From positions 68,487,547-68,551,546 of the forward strand of contig CM048753.1 of the NCBI GenBank assembly GCA_026315105.1: a stretch of 64,000 nt of DNA, written 5' to 3'. The position numbers were made by a program, and so were the translations under genes. The notes beneath the pieces are model-generated. The model had not been told where the DNA came from. It worked only from the letters and a program-made list of their open reading frames with translations, and ran no database searches. Of the stretch, positions 33,275 through 44,414 are shown piece after piece. This stretch comes from Locusta migratoria. Taxonomy: Eukaryota; Arthropoda; Insecta; Orthoptera; Acrididae. Positions within the stretch are counted from its first letter, which is position 1; each line of letters opens with the position of its first letter.

Positions 33275-33928
33275 AAAGCCACATCTACCGTTATCGGGCC
33301 TTTTTTCTTGTTGATTCTGGTTTTGTAACTGCTACCGAGACGGGTGAGAGGTACGCCGATATGTTACAGAATCGCATCATCCCCAGCCTGGCTGATAAAC
33401 ACCTGCTGGAACGTACGATTTTTATGCAGGATGGCGCTCCACCCCATATTGCTAGACGCGTGAAAGATCTGTTGCGCGCGTCGTTTGGTGATGATCGTGT
33501 GCTCAGCCGCCACTTTCGTCGTGCTTGGCTTTGGGGTTACCTGAAGTCACAAGTGTATCGTGATCGACCGACATCTCCAGGGATGCTGAAAGACAACATC
33601 CGACGCCAATGCTTCATCGTAACTCCGGACATGTATTACAGTGCTGTTCACAACATTATTCCTCGACTACAGCTATTGTTGAGGAATAATGATGAACATA
33701 TTGAGCATTTCCTGTAAAGAACATAATATTTGCTTTGTATTAATTGGTTATGCTAACTATTGCGTTTCTATTCAGATGAAGTGCCATCTGTCGGACGTTT
33801 ATTGAACTTTTTTGTTCTATTAAAACCCCATGTCGTTCCAAGCATGCGTGTCAATTTTTACCTCTCTATCTACAACATTGCGTGATTTATTAGGTTATCA
33901 AATTTATACTGACTCTTTGATCACTCGG
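33124..33928 (+). mobile_element. mariner-like element, internally deleted
   Basis: Inverted ends of about 100 bp (33124-33222 and 33832-33928, outer CCGGGTGATCAAAAAGTCAG / CTGACTCTTTGATCACTCGG) flanked by TA at 33122-33123 and 33929-33930. A run of 46 T (33225-33270) replaces sequence next to the left end. About 805 bp in total, with only a transposase remnant. Confidence 0.88.
33287..33717 (+). pseudogene. Tc1/mariner-like transposase C-terminal remnant
   Basis: 33287 onward reads T-V-I-G-P-F-F, then after a frameshift G-F-V-T-A-T-E-T-G-E-R-Y-A-D-M-L-Q-N-R. It continues with F-M-Q-D-G-A-P-P-H-I-A (second catalytic Asp), F-G-D-D-R-V-L-S-R-H-F and W-L-W-G-Y-L-K, ending H-F-L-stop. The S-P-D-L-x-P-C-D-F block that normally sits between S-R-H-F and W-L-W-G-Y-L-K, carrying the third catalytic acid, is deleted. 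The first Asp region is also gone. Inactive. Confidence 0.85.
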
Positions 33929-33982
33929 TATTTCAAATATGTAGCCTAGAGTAAGATGTATTTCCTAATCGGAAAACACCAG

Positions 33983-34181
33983 TGCCGGCCGCGGTGGACG
34001 AGGGGACTGCGGCGCGCCAGTCATGGTCTGTACGGCCACTACGGTCGTGGGTTAGAATCCCCCCTCGGGCATGGGTATTTGTGCCTCCTTAGTGTTAGCT
34101 AGTTCATAAGTAGTTTGTACGTTTAGGGACTGATGACCCCGCAGTTAAGTCCCTTAAGCTTAACAAACATTTGAACATTTG
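33983..34181 (+). mobile_element. tRNA-derived SINE S1, full length
   Basis: Head TGCCGGCCGCGGTGGACGAG, B box mutated to GGGTTAGAATCCC. Target duplication AAACACCAG at 33974-33982 and 34182-34190. Confidence 0.9.
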
Positions 34182-34190
34182 AAACACCAG

Positions 34191-35821
34191 CGTTACTTGT
34201 GTGTTAATTGTTAATTTTTCTCCACTTACCAGTCTGTAGCCCACTGTTGTCAATTCCTCCTCCCCCCATAAATGTTTCCCTTTCCTTTCGCCAGCAGAGA
34301 TCTCCACTCATATATGTCTCCACTTCCTCACATCCATTAGCACTGTCATTTTTCAATCTTCTCCTCTTTTACTAACCATTTTCTCTCTTCTGTTTATTTT
34401 AAACTTAATTCAAATGTGAATATCTCTTGTTATTATTAGTATTACTTTGATTTTTGTGTTAATATTATCATTATCATTATTATTATTATCATATATTGTT
34501 ATTATTTAATATTATTAATGCAGTGTTTTTTGTAATAAAATCCTTTGTTTATGTTGTTCCTGATCTGATGTAAGAGAGGGCCCTATGGCCCTAATCTGGT
34601 CAGGTTAAATAACCAAATAAATAAAATAAATAAATAAAATTGTGTTGCATACTTATCAGGCGTTATCTAATTTTGATATATTTGCTTACGTACGCTTTGA
34701 ATATGTTGTAGCCTACGTCAAAATAAGACACACGTTGGAGCGATGCATATAAAAAGCGGTTCTTGCCACTATAGACTGCGTTCTCTTTTCAAAATAAACC
34801 TCTGACCCGTTTTTGTCTTCAATTTTTACCGCCCTTTTTGGAAAGAGAACGCGTACACAAAGCAGTCTTATGTTGTCTTTCATATTTTTCGGTTGTCTTC
34901 CGATGTCTCCTACATCTGCTTATAATAAATGTAAGTTAAGTATGAGCTTCACTTGAAGATTTGTTCTGTAAATAAACCCCCATAGTTACCAGTTTTACGA
35001 CTCTGCATTCATTATTCATTATTCCACTCTTTTTATCCCGTTAGGTGTTAAATTGCTATTTTCGGAACTATACGTTTTGCCATAGTATGAGGTTTACACG
35101 CCACCTCGTTTCTTTTTGCACTTCGTGTTAATATTAATCCAGAAAGCCAGATTTCACCGGCCAGTTCTTACCACGACTGTGGTAACAGTACCTGCCGGCT
35201 ATTAATTTTTTTCCGAAGTCCGATAATCAAAGTAGTTTCTTTCGCGCTGTGATCAAATTTTAGTACGGTCATTCTATTGTTACATGAAGCTTAACATGGC
35301 CAAACCTCCTTCTACCACTGAACACGTTATTCAATAGTTTAAAAATTCTAGCAGCTCCGACAGCCTACAAGCCGAGAAGATAATGGAACTAACTTGTTTC
35401 TTTTCATAATGGTATTTCACGCCTGTTGTCCCAACATTAATTGTCACATCATTGTTTAAGAATAATTGAAATTTGCCACATTTTATTTCTGTTTTTCTTC
35501 CATTAAAAAATTTATCCCCTTTATTTCGTACTTCGCGGTTTTTTCAACCTCCACCTATACAGACAACAGAACCGAGTATCATTACAACGAATTTATTTAC
35601 ATGTGCCCATACTGCCCCTGAAGTTGTGAATACCCCTCCTCATGAAAAGATAGTGTAGAAACAGTACGACATATAACAAAAGTGTTCAAACATATTTCCT
35701 ATACTTGCTACTGTACTATAGAACTGTAGAATCACATCTTTAATACTGCCTGTCACACACAAATGAACAAAACGGAACGTTCTGGGAACAGAAAATTGAA
35801 CCCTAACTGACTGACATGAGG
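34191..35821. other. LINE-like 3' tail followed by unassigned DNA
   Basis: 34560-34640 holds GGGCCCTATGGCCCTAATCTGG-like text followed by AAATAAATAAA repeats, which resembles the 3' end of an insect LINE on plus (family not resolved). ATTATT-type microsatellite at about 34425-34530. 34640-35821 is unassigned and A/T-rich. Confidence 0.4.
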
Positions 35822-35880
35822 AAGACGAGCAACGAAATAGATAAAATAATATATATATAATCTATTTCGTTGCTCGTCTT
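35822..35880. repeat. perfect 20-bp hairpin with A/T loop
   Basis: Arms 35822-35841 and 35861-35880 are exact reverse complements (start AAGACGAGCAACG), separated by a 19-nt A/T-only loop. Directly followed by an (AT)n microsatellite. Confidence 0.85.
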
Positions 35881-35890
35881 AGTCAGTGTT

Positions 35891-35892
<2 letters not shown>

Positions 35893-35929
<37 letters not shown>
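35893..35929. repeat. (AT)n microsatellite
   Basis: About 18 AT units, ending where the truncated SINE begins. Confidence 0.9.
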
Positions 35930-35932
<3 letters not shown>

Positions 35933-36067
35933 ACTTACAAACTATTTATGAACTAGCTAAGGACGGCAGAAATATCCATACCCGAGGGGGGACTCGAACC
36001 CCCGACCATAGTGGCTGTGCAGACTGTGACTGGCGCACCGCAGACCGCTCGGCCACTGCGTCTGGCC
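35930..36067 (-). mobile_element. tRNA-derived SINE S1, 3'-truncated
   Basis: Minus copy retaining the tRNA head, B box and part of the body; the distal tail is lost at the (AT)n run. A T-run follows at 36067. Confidence 0.8.
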
Positions 36068-36943
36068 TTTTTTTTCTTTTTTTTTTTAACGAACCAGTTA
36101 ACACATCGGACGCATCACCACTGACAGAGAGACAGATGCAGCGGTACGACTTTGTTTTGTAATACGTACAGATTTCTTTCTCTGGCGGATGCAAAATAAT
36201 AGCAGGATGTTAGCGGCTAAGCTAGCATTAAATTAACCAACACTGCATTTCTAGAGAGAGATCGCTTTCAAAAGTTTCACCCTTCTTTCTGTCTGTCTGC
36301 CGATGCACTCGTAATCATTGGTAAAAAAAAATCTCTGAAAATGTTTCCACAGTTTCAGTAGTGTACAGGATTTCCCTTCCCTCCCACCACCACCTACTTT
36401 TGTAATCTTTTTTTTCTCCCTCTATTTGTGTGTTTTTTTTAGTATTTTTTGTTTCGCCCCACACCGACTTTCGGTAAGCGAGATCCGGCACATGGCAAAT
36501 AAACAGAGCCAGTTCGGTGGGCGTTTGTATCGGCGCTTCGGCAAGCTTTCCGCCATGCAGTCGTGCAGTTATTGGGCGGTTTCGGGCGTAATGCGCGTTA
36601 AATCCTCGGCAAAGCGCTACTAGCCTTGTAAGCCGCCATCCGTCGGAGCGTCAGCAGCCAACGTAATCGCGTTACTGTTCGCTGGCGTTTGTCGGCGCAT
36701 TAACGCTCTGATACAGACAGTGGCAGGCTGTTGTCGACGCAGAAAAAAGAAGAAAAAAAAAAAAAAAAAGAGGAAAACACACACACACACATAGACGCCT
36801 CCCTGTGGAGCCGTCGAAGCGTGGCTAGCCTGAAAATACGCGGCGCAGAATTTTCTGCCGATAGGTCGCCTTTACGAGTTCCAGACACGACCGAGAAAGG
36901 AGGTTTCGTGGTGGTTTCCCACAAAACGCGAGGTCTATTGCCC
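36068..36943. other. unassigned sequence with simple repeats
   Basis: Contains an A-rich purine run (about 36739-36770) followed by (AC)n. CpG content rises at 36480-36720. No coding evidence. Confidence 0.4.
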
Positions 36944-36958
36944 TTTAATGGGGGGTCG

Positions 36959-37153
36959 CCGGCCGCGGTGACCGAGGGGACTGAGGCGCTTCAGTCGCGG
37001 TCTGCACGGCCACTACGGTCGGGGGTTCGAATCCCCCCTCGGCCATGGATATTTGTGCCGTCCTTAGTTGTAGGTAGTTCATCAGTAGTTTGTAAGTTTA
37101 GGGACTGATGACCCCGTAGTTAAGTCCCATAAGCTTGACAAACATTTGAACAT
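36959..37153 (+). mobile_element. tRNA-derived SINE S1, full length
   Basis: Starts GCCGGCCGCGGTGACCGAGG, B box GGGTTCGAATCCC. A 15-bp target duplication with one mismatch (TTTAATGGGGxGTCG) lies at 36944-36958 and 37154-37168. Confidence 0.92.
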
Positions 37154-37356
37154 TTTAATGGGGAGTCGGAATGACATATCTCGCCAATGTTAAATTTGCT
37201 ATCGTTATGTACCTTTTAATCTGGAACTGTTATATAAATATTTTGGCACCTATTTTCAGCATATATTTTTAGCTCTCTTAACTAGTACCGATATTTTCTT
37301 TTTGTTGATACTATGTCTATGGATTTTTTTACCTTTAAGCCATTTTTATTGGAAAA

Positions 37357-38475
37357 CTAGACGACCCGCTGAACTTCGTATCACTTACCTCTTAATATAA
37401 ACCATATTAATTTACTTGCAAACGTAGGCTTCCGCGGCAGTTGTCACTATCAATAAAATTCTTCTGGGTATGGTACCGCGTCGTCATTTTGTAAACTTTG
37501 CCGACGTTTCGGCCACTGTTGCAGGCGGACTTCATCAGGGTCTGTGTCTGACACATATTAATTTAAATCATATGAATGTCAGACCCAGTAGCTTTAACCT
37601 TACTTTTGCTTTAAACGACAAATATGCAAAATTTGATCGCAATCAGAAGAATGATATTGATATCCCAACGAAAATAGCTCTTTCAGTTTCTTGCGATTTT
37701 TCAGATTTTCCGCGTAACTTTCCCAAAATTTTAGTTGAACGCCAAATGATCAAAATTTTATCGCAATCGGATGAACGGTTCTCAAGTTATAGTGTTGAGT
37801 ACATTGAGCACATTGAGTATGGTGATGAGTACATTGTTGAAAAAGGAACTTGCTTCGAATTTTGCGACTTTCCTTTTTAACTGTACTTATTTTTTAAACT
37901 GGCAACTTTTTCTAGAACATAACGAACGAAAAAAAGAATTACCCCTCTCCGTCGTGCAAATAGACAATTATAGTGCTAAATTCAATCAAAAACACATTTA
38001 AAAACGCACTTTCAGTTTTTCTCAAATTTTTCAATTTTCCGGTAGATTTTCCAAAAAATTTATTTCCTACACACTTTGTCCTGTCAAGCCGTACTCAAGT
38101 GATGCTCTTACAACCGTGTGGCAATTGATTTTTATTTATAGAAAAAAATAGCTTTCTGTTTTCCCTGATTTTTCCTACTTTCCGGGTGTCTTATTCGAAT
38201 TTTTATTTGATGCGAACCTTTCTCTTGCTTTCAACATGAAATTCATAAAATTTTATCGCAATTGGACGACCGGTATTGATAGCTCACTGAAAAAAGCTGT
38301 TTCAATTTTATCCCATTTTCCTCTTTTTCGGACAAAGTTTCCATATTTTATAACCATTTTAACCTTCCCTGGACTTACACGAATATTTCAAGACTAAAAT
38401 TAGCCAAATCGGTTCAGCTGTTCTTGAGTTTTAGCGAGACTAACGAACAGCAATTCATTTTTATATACATATAGA
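37357..38475 (-). mobile_element. non-autonomous Helitron-like element with empty-site support
   Basis: On minus, 5' TCTATATGTATATAAAAATG at 38475 and 3' AGCGGGTCGTCTAG|T at 37357. 1119 bp. The flanks (TTATTGGAAAA and ATTAACATAAAT) are contiguous in the paralogue at about 16095-16110, so the insertion boundaries are supported independently of motif matching. One arm of the hammerhead-like foldback family (about 37450-37560) lies inside it. No credible coding. Confidence 0.75.
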
Positions 38476-39418
38476 CATTAACATAAATATCCCTTCTTCG
38501 GAGAATAAGCTAGATTTTGTATTTATTCTAGTTAAGTGGCCTTTTTTTAACTGCTGTACAGCATTTATGAAAATTTAAATGTTATTGGTTTTGTGGTTTA
38601 AAGGTACGTATATCACTAAAAGTGACAAATGCCAGAATATGCGATTAATGTAATTTATTATGAAAATTCACAATATCTCTTATACTATTATCAAAAGTGT
38701 ATAAAAAAAGTAATCAGGGTCATCTTCTAGTTCTTCTTTTCTTCACCTAGAAGCTTTCTTGTCCTTGCTGCCCCTTTCTTGTATTAAATTCAACTGTATA
38801 CTGCAAGCCGCCCCACCTCGGCAATGTCTGTGATTCGTGGGGGTTAAGCCCATTATACACGATCGACTTTGCGGTCAAAACTGACTACTCAAAGTCAGTG
38901 CGCCTTTCGCCCTTGCGTGTAAATTCAGCAGCCAACACCATAGCGAGTGCGTCTATGACGTCAGTGTTAGTCAAAAATGTTCCAAAAAGATGATCAAAGG
39001 TTTATAATTCTAAGGGACCATACTACGTTGGTCACCAGTCCCTATATGACGTCAGTGATCTGTAGATTGTGTGGAGTTCTAAATTTTCGAGTGTGCTGCA
39101 GAATGCGCATGCGTAGAAGCAAGTACGAGTAGTGATTTCTGCTGACATCGCAAGTTACCGTATTCTTGTCCAGCGCATTCAAAATTACAGAAATGCTTTC
39201 GCATCTTCTTTCACTTTATTCTGTTGTTTGCTTTGTGTTTTTTAACACACCGAAAAAGTTGCACCAGAGCTTATTACTTTATTTTCTACTTGTTTTCTCT
39301 TACAAAAGAGGCGAAGTAATCTGCAAGCTGAAAAATATTTTGGTTTTATGGGAAAATACCTACACGATGTATATATATGAGCACACACACACACACATAG
39401 TCACACACAAATATATAT
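38476..39418. other. dispersed repeat tail and unassigned sequence
   Basis: 38476-38590 continues the repeat seen at 16110-16200. The rest is unassigned, with an (AC)n run at about 39382-39396. Confidence 0.4.
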
Positions 39419-39421
39419 ACA

Positions 39422-39565
39422 GGGTGTTACAAAAAGGTACGGCCAAATTTTCAGGAGACATTCCTCACACACAAAGAAAGAAAATATGTTATGTGGACAT
39501 GTGTCCGAAAACGCTTAATTTCCATGTTACAGCTCATTTTCGTATTTCTCTTTAAATGTAAATTG
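39422..39565 (+). mobile_element. mariner-type MITE, one end
   Basis: TATA then CAGGGTGTTACAAAAAGGTA, a terminus common to Tc1/mariner-type MITEs of insects, followed by CGGCCAAATTTTCAGGAGAC. The other end is missing; it is truncated at the SINE scrap. Confidence 0.6.
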
Positions 39566-39604
39566 AAAACTTACAATCTACTTATGAACTAGTTAACACT
39601 AAGG
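39566..39604 (-). mobile_element. S1 SINE scrap at the array edge
   Basis: ACTTACAATCTACTTATGAA...AACACTAAGGG is antisense S1 body. It abuts the first satellite monomer exactly. Confidence 0.65.
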
Positions 39605-39861
39605 GCATATCGTTAGCTGTCTTCTGAAGCTTGCGTTTCTGTAAGTATCTGGATTTTTATATCAACAAATAACACAATTCCTCGTTATACCGAAGATGAG
39701 GCACTGAATTTAAATTTATGCTGTGCCGAGATTCGAAGCCAGGACCTCCAACTTAATAGGGGGTGCTTTAGACCACTCAGTTAACACAGCGTTCTAGCCA
39801 CAGGTCTTAAAGCCTATCCTTATGTTTAATATTTGGATGTTTTTTTTTTTTTTTTTTTTTT
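39605..39861. repeat. divergent edge monomer (partial)
   Basis: First, partial unit. It lacks the insertion that creates the 16-bp palindrome (reads AATTCCTCGTTATACC) and has several private substitutions. It retains a better B box in the minus tRNA-like unit than the rest of the array. It is typical of an array boundary that escapes homogenisation. Confidence 0.8.
39719..39790 (-). other. tRNA-like sequence, minus, edge copy
   Basis: On minus, GCTGTG...CACAGC can form a 6-bp acceptor with discriminator A. A-box-like TAACTGAGTGG and B-box-like GGCTTCGAATC are at normal spacing. The anticodon stem pairs poorly. In the other monomers the B box is decayed (GCGTTTGAATC). Probably a SINE head rather than a working tRNA. 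Confidence 0.55.
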
Positions 39862-40068
39862 GTAGCCGGCCGCGGTTGCAGAGGATACTGAGGCGCTCCA
39901 GTCACGGTCTGCACGGCCACTACGGTCGGGGGTTCGAATCCCCCCTCGGGCATGGATATTTGTGCCGTCCTAGTTCGTAAGTTGTTCATAAGTAGTTTGT
40001 AAGTTTAGGGACTGATGACCCCGTAGTTAAGTCCCATAAGCTATACAAACATTTGAACATTTGATTTG
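39862..40068 (+). mobile_element. S1 SINE within monomer (representative of all 32)
   Basis: Same family as the dispersed S1 copies. B box GGGTTCGAATCCC is intact, but the A-box region reads GGTTGCAGAGGA instead of GGTGGCCGAGCGG. No target duplication can be recognised around it, because the poly(T) run lies immediately 5'. It must have been part of the sequence before amplification. Confidence 0.9.
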
Positions 40069-40582
40069 ATACTGATTTCTCAGGATCTATGCACCCAAAT
40101 TCCTTGAAAAAGTAATCACATGTCAGTTCTAGTATAACATATTGGCCCAATGAATACCCGTTTGTCATCTGCATTTCTTCTTGGTGTAGCAATTGTAATG
40201 GCCAGTAGTGTATTAAGATATCACTTGTGTAAATGCGGAGGGAACGTTTCTGTTTGAAATGCATCTTTGTCGCTCTTTCCAATCTCCGCCCCCCCCCCCC
40301 TCCGAATCACTGACTCGACTCTGTGGTAGGAGATATCGTTAGCTGAGTGAATGCTGAAGCTTGCGTTTCTGTAAATATCTGGATTTTTATATCAACAAAT
40401 AACACAATTCCTTGATACAACGTTGTCTCGTTATACCAAAGATGAGGCACTGAATATAAATTTATGCTGTGCCGAGATTCAAACGCACGACCTCCAACTT
40501 AATAGGGGGTGCTTTAGACCACTCAGTTAACACAGCGTTCTAGCCACAGGTCTTAAAGCCTATCCTTATGTTTAATATTTGG

Positions 40583-40630
<48 letters not shown>

Positions 40631-41356
40631 TAGCCGGCCGCGGTTGCAGAGGAGACTGAGGCGCTCCAGTCACGGTCTGCACGGCCACTACGGTCGGGGG
40701 TTCGAATCCCCCCTCGGGCATGGATATTTGTGCCGTCCTAGTTCATAAGTTGTTCATAAGTAGTTTGTAAGTTTAGGGACTGATGACCCCGTAGTTAAGT
40801 CCCATAAGCTATACAAACATTTGAACATTTGATTTGATACTGATTTCTCAGGATCTATGCACCCAAATTCCTTGAAAAAGTAATCACATGTCAGTTCTAG
40901 TATAACATATTTGCCCAATGAATACCCGTTTGTCATCTGCATTTCTTCTTGGTGTAGCAATTGTAATGGCCAGTAGTGTATTAAGATATCACTTGTGTAA
41001 ATGCGGAGGGAACGTTTCTGTTTGAAATGCATCTTTGTCGCTCTTTCCAATCTCCCCCCCCCCCCCCCATCCGAATCACTGACTCGACTCTGTGGTAGGA
41101 GATATCGTTAGCTGAGTGAATGCTGAAGCTTGCGTTTCTGTAAATATCTGGATTTTTATATCAACAAATAACACAATTCCTTGAGACAACGTTGTCTCGT
41201 TATACCAAAGATGAGGCACTGAATATAAATTTATGCTGTGCCGAGATTCAAACGCACGACCTCCAACTTAATAGGGGGTGCTTTAGACCACTCAGTTAAC
41301 ATAGTGTTCTAGCCACAGGTCTTAAAGCCTATCCTTATGTTTAATATTTGGATGTT

Positions 41357-41397
<41 letters not shown>

Positions 41398-42863
41398 TAG
41401 CCGGCCGCGGTTGCAGAGGAGACTGAGGCGCTCCAGTCACGGTCTGCACGGCCACTACGGTCGGGGGTTCGAATCCCCCCTCGGGCATGGATATTTGTGC
41501 CGTCCTAGTTCATAAGTTGTTCATAAGTAGTTTGTAAGTTTAGGGACTGATGACCCCGTAGTTAAGTCCCATAAGCTATACAAACATTTGAACATTTGAT
41601 TTGATACTGATTTCTCAGGATCTATGCACCCAAATTCCTTGAAAAAGTAATCACATGTCAGTTCTAGTATAACATATTTGCCCAATGAATACCCGTTTGT
41701 CATCTGCATTTCTTCTTGGTGTAGCAATTGTAATGGCCAGTAGTGTATTAAGATATCACTTGTGTAAATGCGGAGGGAACGTTTCTGTTTGAAATGCATC
41801 TTTGTCGCTCTTTCCAATCTCCCCCCCCCCCCCCCCGAATCACTGACTCGACTCTGTGGTAGGAGATATCATTAGCTGAGTGAATGCTGACGCTTGCGTT
41901 TCTGTAAATATCTGGATTTTTATATCAACAAATAACACAATTCCTTGAGACAACGTTGTCTCGTTATACCAAAGATGAGGCACTGAATATAAATTTATGC
42001 TGTGCCGAGATTCAAACGCACGACCTCCAACTTAATAGGGGGTGCTTTAGACCACTCAGTTAACACAGCGTTCTAGCCACAGGTCTTAAAGCCTATCCTT
42101 ATGTTTAATATTTGGAGGGTTTTTTTTTTTTTTTTTTTTTTTTTGTAGCCGGCCGCGGTTGAAGAGGAGACTGAGGCGCTCCAGTCACGGTCTGCACGGC
42201 CACTACGGTCGGGGGTTCGAATCCCCCCTCGGGCATGGATATTTGTGCCGTCCTAGTTCATAAGTTGTTCATAAGTAGTTTGTAAGTTTAGGGACTGATG
42301 ACCCCGTAGTTAAGTCCCATAAGCTATACAAACATTTGAACATTTGATTTGATACTGATTTCTCAGGATCTATGCACCCAAATTCCTTGAAAAAGTAATC
42401 ACATGTCAGTTCTAGTATAACATATTTGCCCAATGAATACCCGTTTGTCATCTGCATTTCTTCTTGGTGTAGCAATTGTAATGGTCAGTAGTGTATTAAG
42501 ATATCACTTGTGTAAATGCGGAGGGAACGTTTCTGTTTGAAATGCATCTTTGTCGCTCTTTCCAATCTCCCCCCCCCCCCCTCCGAATCACTGACTCGAC
42601 TCTGTGGTAGGAGATATCGTTAGCTGAGTGAATGCTGAAGCTTGCGTTTCTGTAAATATCTGGATTTTTATATCAACAAATAACACAATTCCTTGAGACA
42701 ACGTTGTCTCGTTATACCAAAGATGAGGCACTGAATATAAATTTATGCTGTGCCGAGATTCAAACGCACGACCTCCAACTTAATAGGGGGTGCTTTAGAC
42801 CACTCAGTTAACACAGCGTTCTAGCCACAGGTCTTAAAGCCTATCCTTATGTTTAATATTTGG

Positions 42864-42902
<39 letters not shown>

Positions 42903-43619
42903 TAGCCGGCCGCGGTTGCAGAGGAGACTGAGGCGCTCCAGTCACGGTCTGCACGGCCACTACGGTCGGGGGTTCGAATCCCCCCTCGGGCATGGATATT
43001 TGTGCCGTCCTAGTTCGTAAGTTGTTCATAAGTAGTTTGTAAGTTTAGGGACTGATGACCCCGTAGTTAAGTCCCATAAGCTATACAAACATTTGAACAT
43101 TTGATTTGATACTGATTTCTCAGGATCTATGCACCCAAATTCCTTGAAAAAGTAATCACATGTCAGTTCTAGTATAACATATTTGCCCAATGAATACCCG
43201 TTTGTCATCTGCATTTCTTCTTGGTGTAGCAATTGTAATGGCCAGTAGTGTATTAAGATATCACTTGTGTAAATGCGGAGGGAACGTTTCTGTTTGAAAT
43301 GCATCTTTGTCGCTCTTTCCAATCTCCCCCCCCCCCCTCCGAATCACTGACTCGACTCTGTGGTAGGAGATATCGTTAGCTGAGTGAATGCTGAAGCTTG
43401 CGTTTCTGTAAATATCTGGATTTTTATATCAACAAATAACACAATTCCTTGAGACAACGTTGTCTCGTTATACCAAAGATGAGGCACTGAATATAAAGTT
43501 ATGCTGTGCCGAGATTCAAACGCACGACCTCCAACTTAATAGGGGGTGCTTTAGACCACTCAGTTAACACAGCGTTCTAGCCACAGGCCTTAAAGCCTAT
43601 CCTTATGTTTAATATTTGG

Positions 43620-43650
<31 letters not shown>

Positions 43651-44373
43651 GTAGCCGGCCGCGGTTGCAGAGGAGACTGAGGCGCTCCAGTCACGGTCTG
43701 CACGGCCACTACGGTCGGGGGTTCGAATCCCCCCTCGGGCATGGATATTTGTGCCGTCCTAGTTCGTAAGTTGTTCATAAGTAGTTTGTAAGTTTAGGGA
43801 CTGATGGCCCCGTAGTTAAGTCCCATAAGCTATACAAACATTTGAACATTTGATTTGATACTGATTTCTCAGGATCTATGCACCCAAATTCCTTGAAAAA
43901 GTAATCACATGTCAGTTCTAGTATAACATATTTGCCCAATGAATACCCGTTTGTCATCTGCATTTCTTCTTGGTGTAGCAATTGTAATGGCCAGTAGTGT
44001 ATTAAGATATCACTTGTGTAAATGCGGAGGGAACGTTTCTGTTTGAAATGCATCTTTGTCGCTCTTTCCAATCTCCCCCCCCCCCCCCACCCGAATCACT
44101 GACTCGACTCTGTGGTAGGAGATATCGTTAGCTGAGTGAATGCTGAAGCTTGCGTTTCTGTAAATATCTGGATTTTTATATCAACAAATAACACAATTCC
44201 TTGAGACAACGTTGTCTCGTTATACCAAAGATGAGGCACTGAATATAAATTTATGCTGTGCCGAGATTCAAACGCACGACCTCCAACTTAATAGGGGGTG
44301 CTTTAGACCACTCAGTTAACACAGCGTTCTAGCCACAGGTCTTAAAGCCTATCCTTATGTTTAATATTTGGAC

Positions 44374-44414
<41 letters not shown>

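Noticed and set aside
40008..40035. CTGATGA in the SINE body as a hammerhead core
   Set aside because: No GAAA partner at a suitable distance and no stem II; the phrase is simply the conserved SINE body (GACTGATGACCCC).
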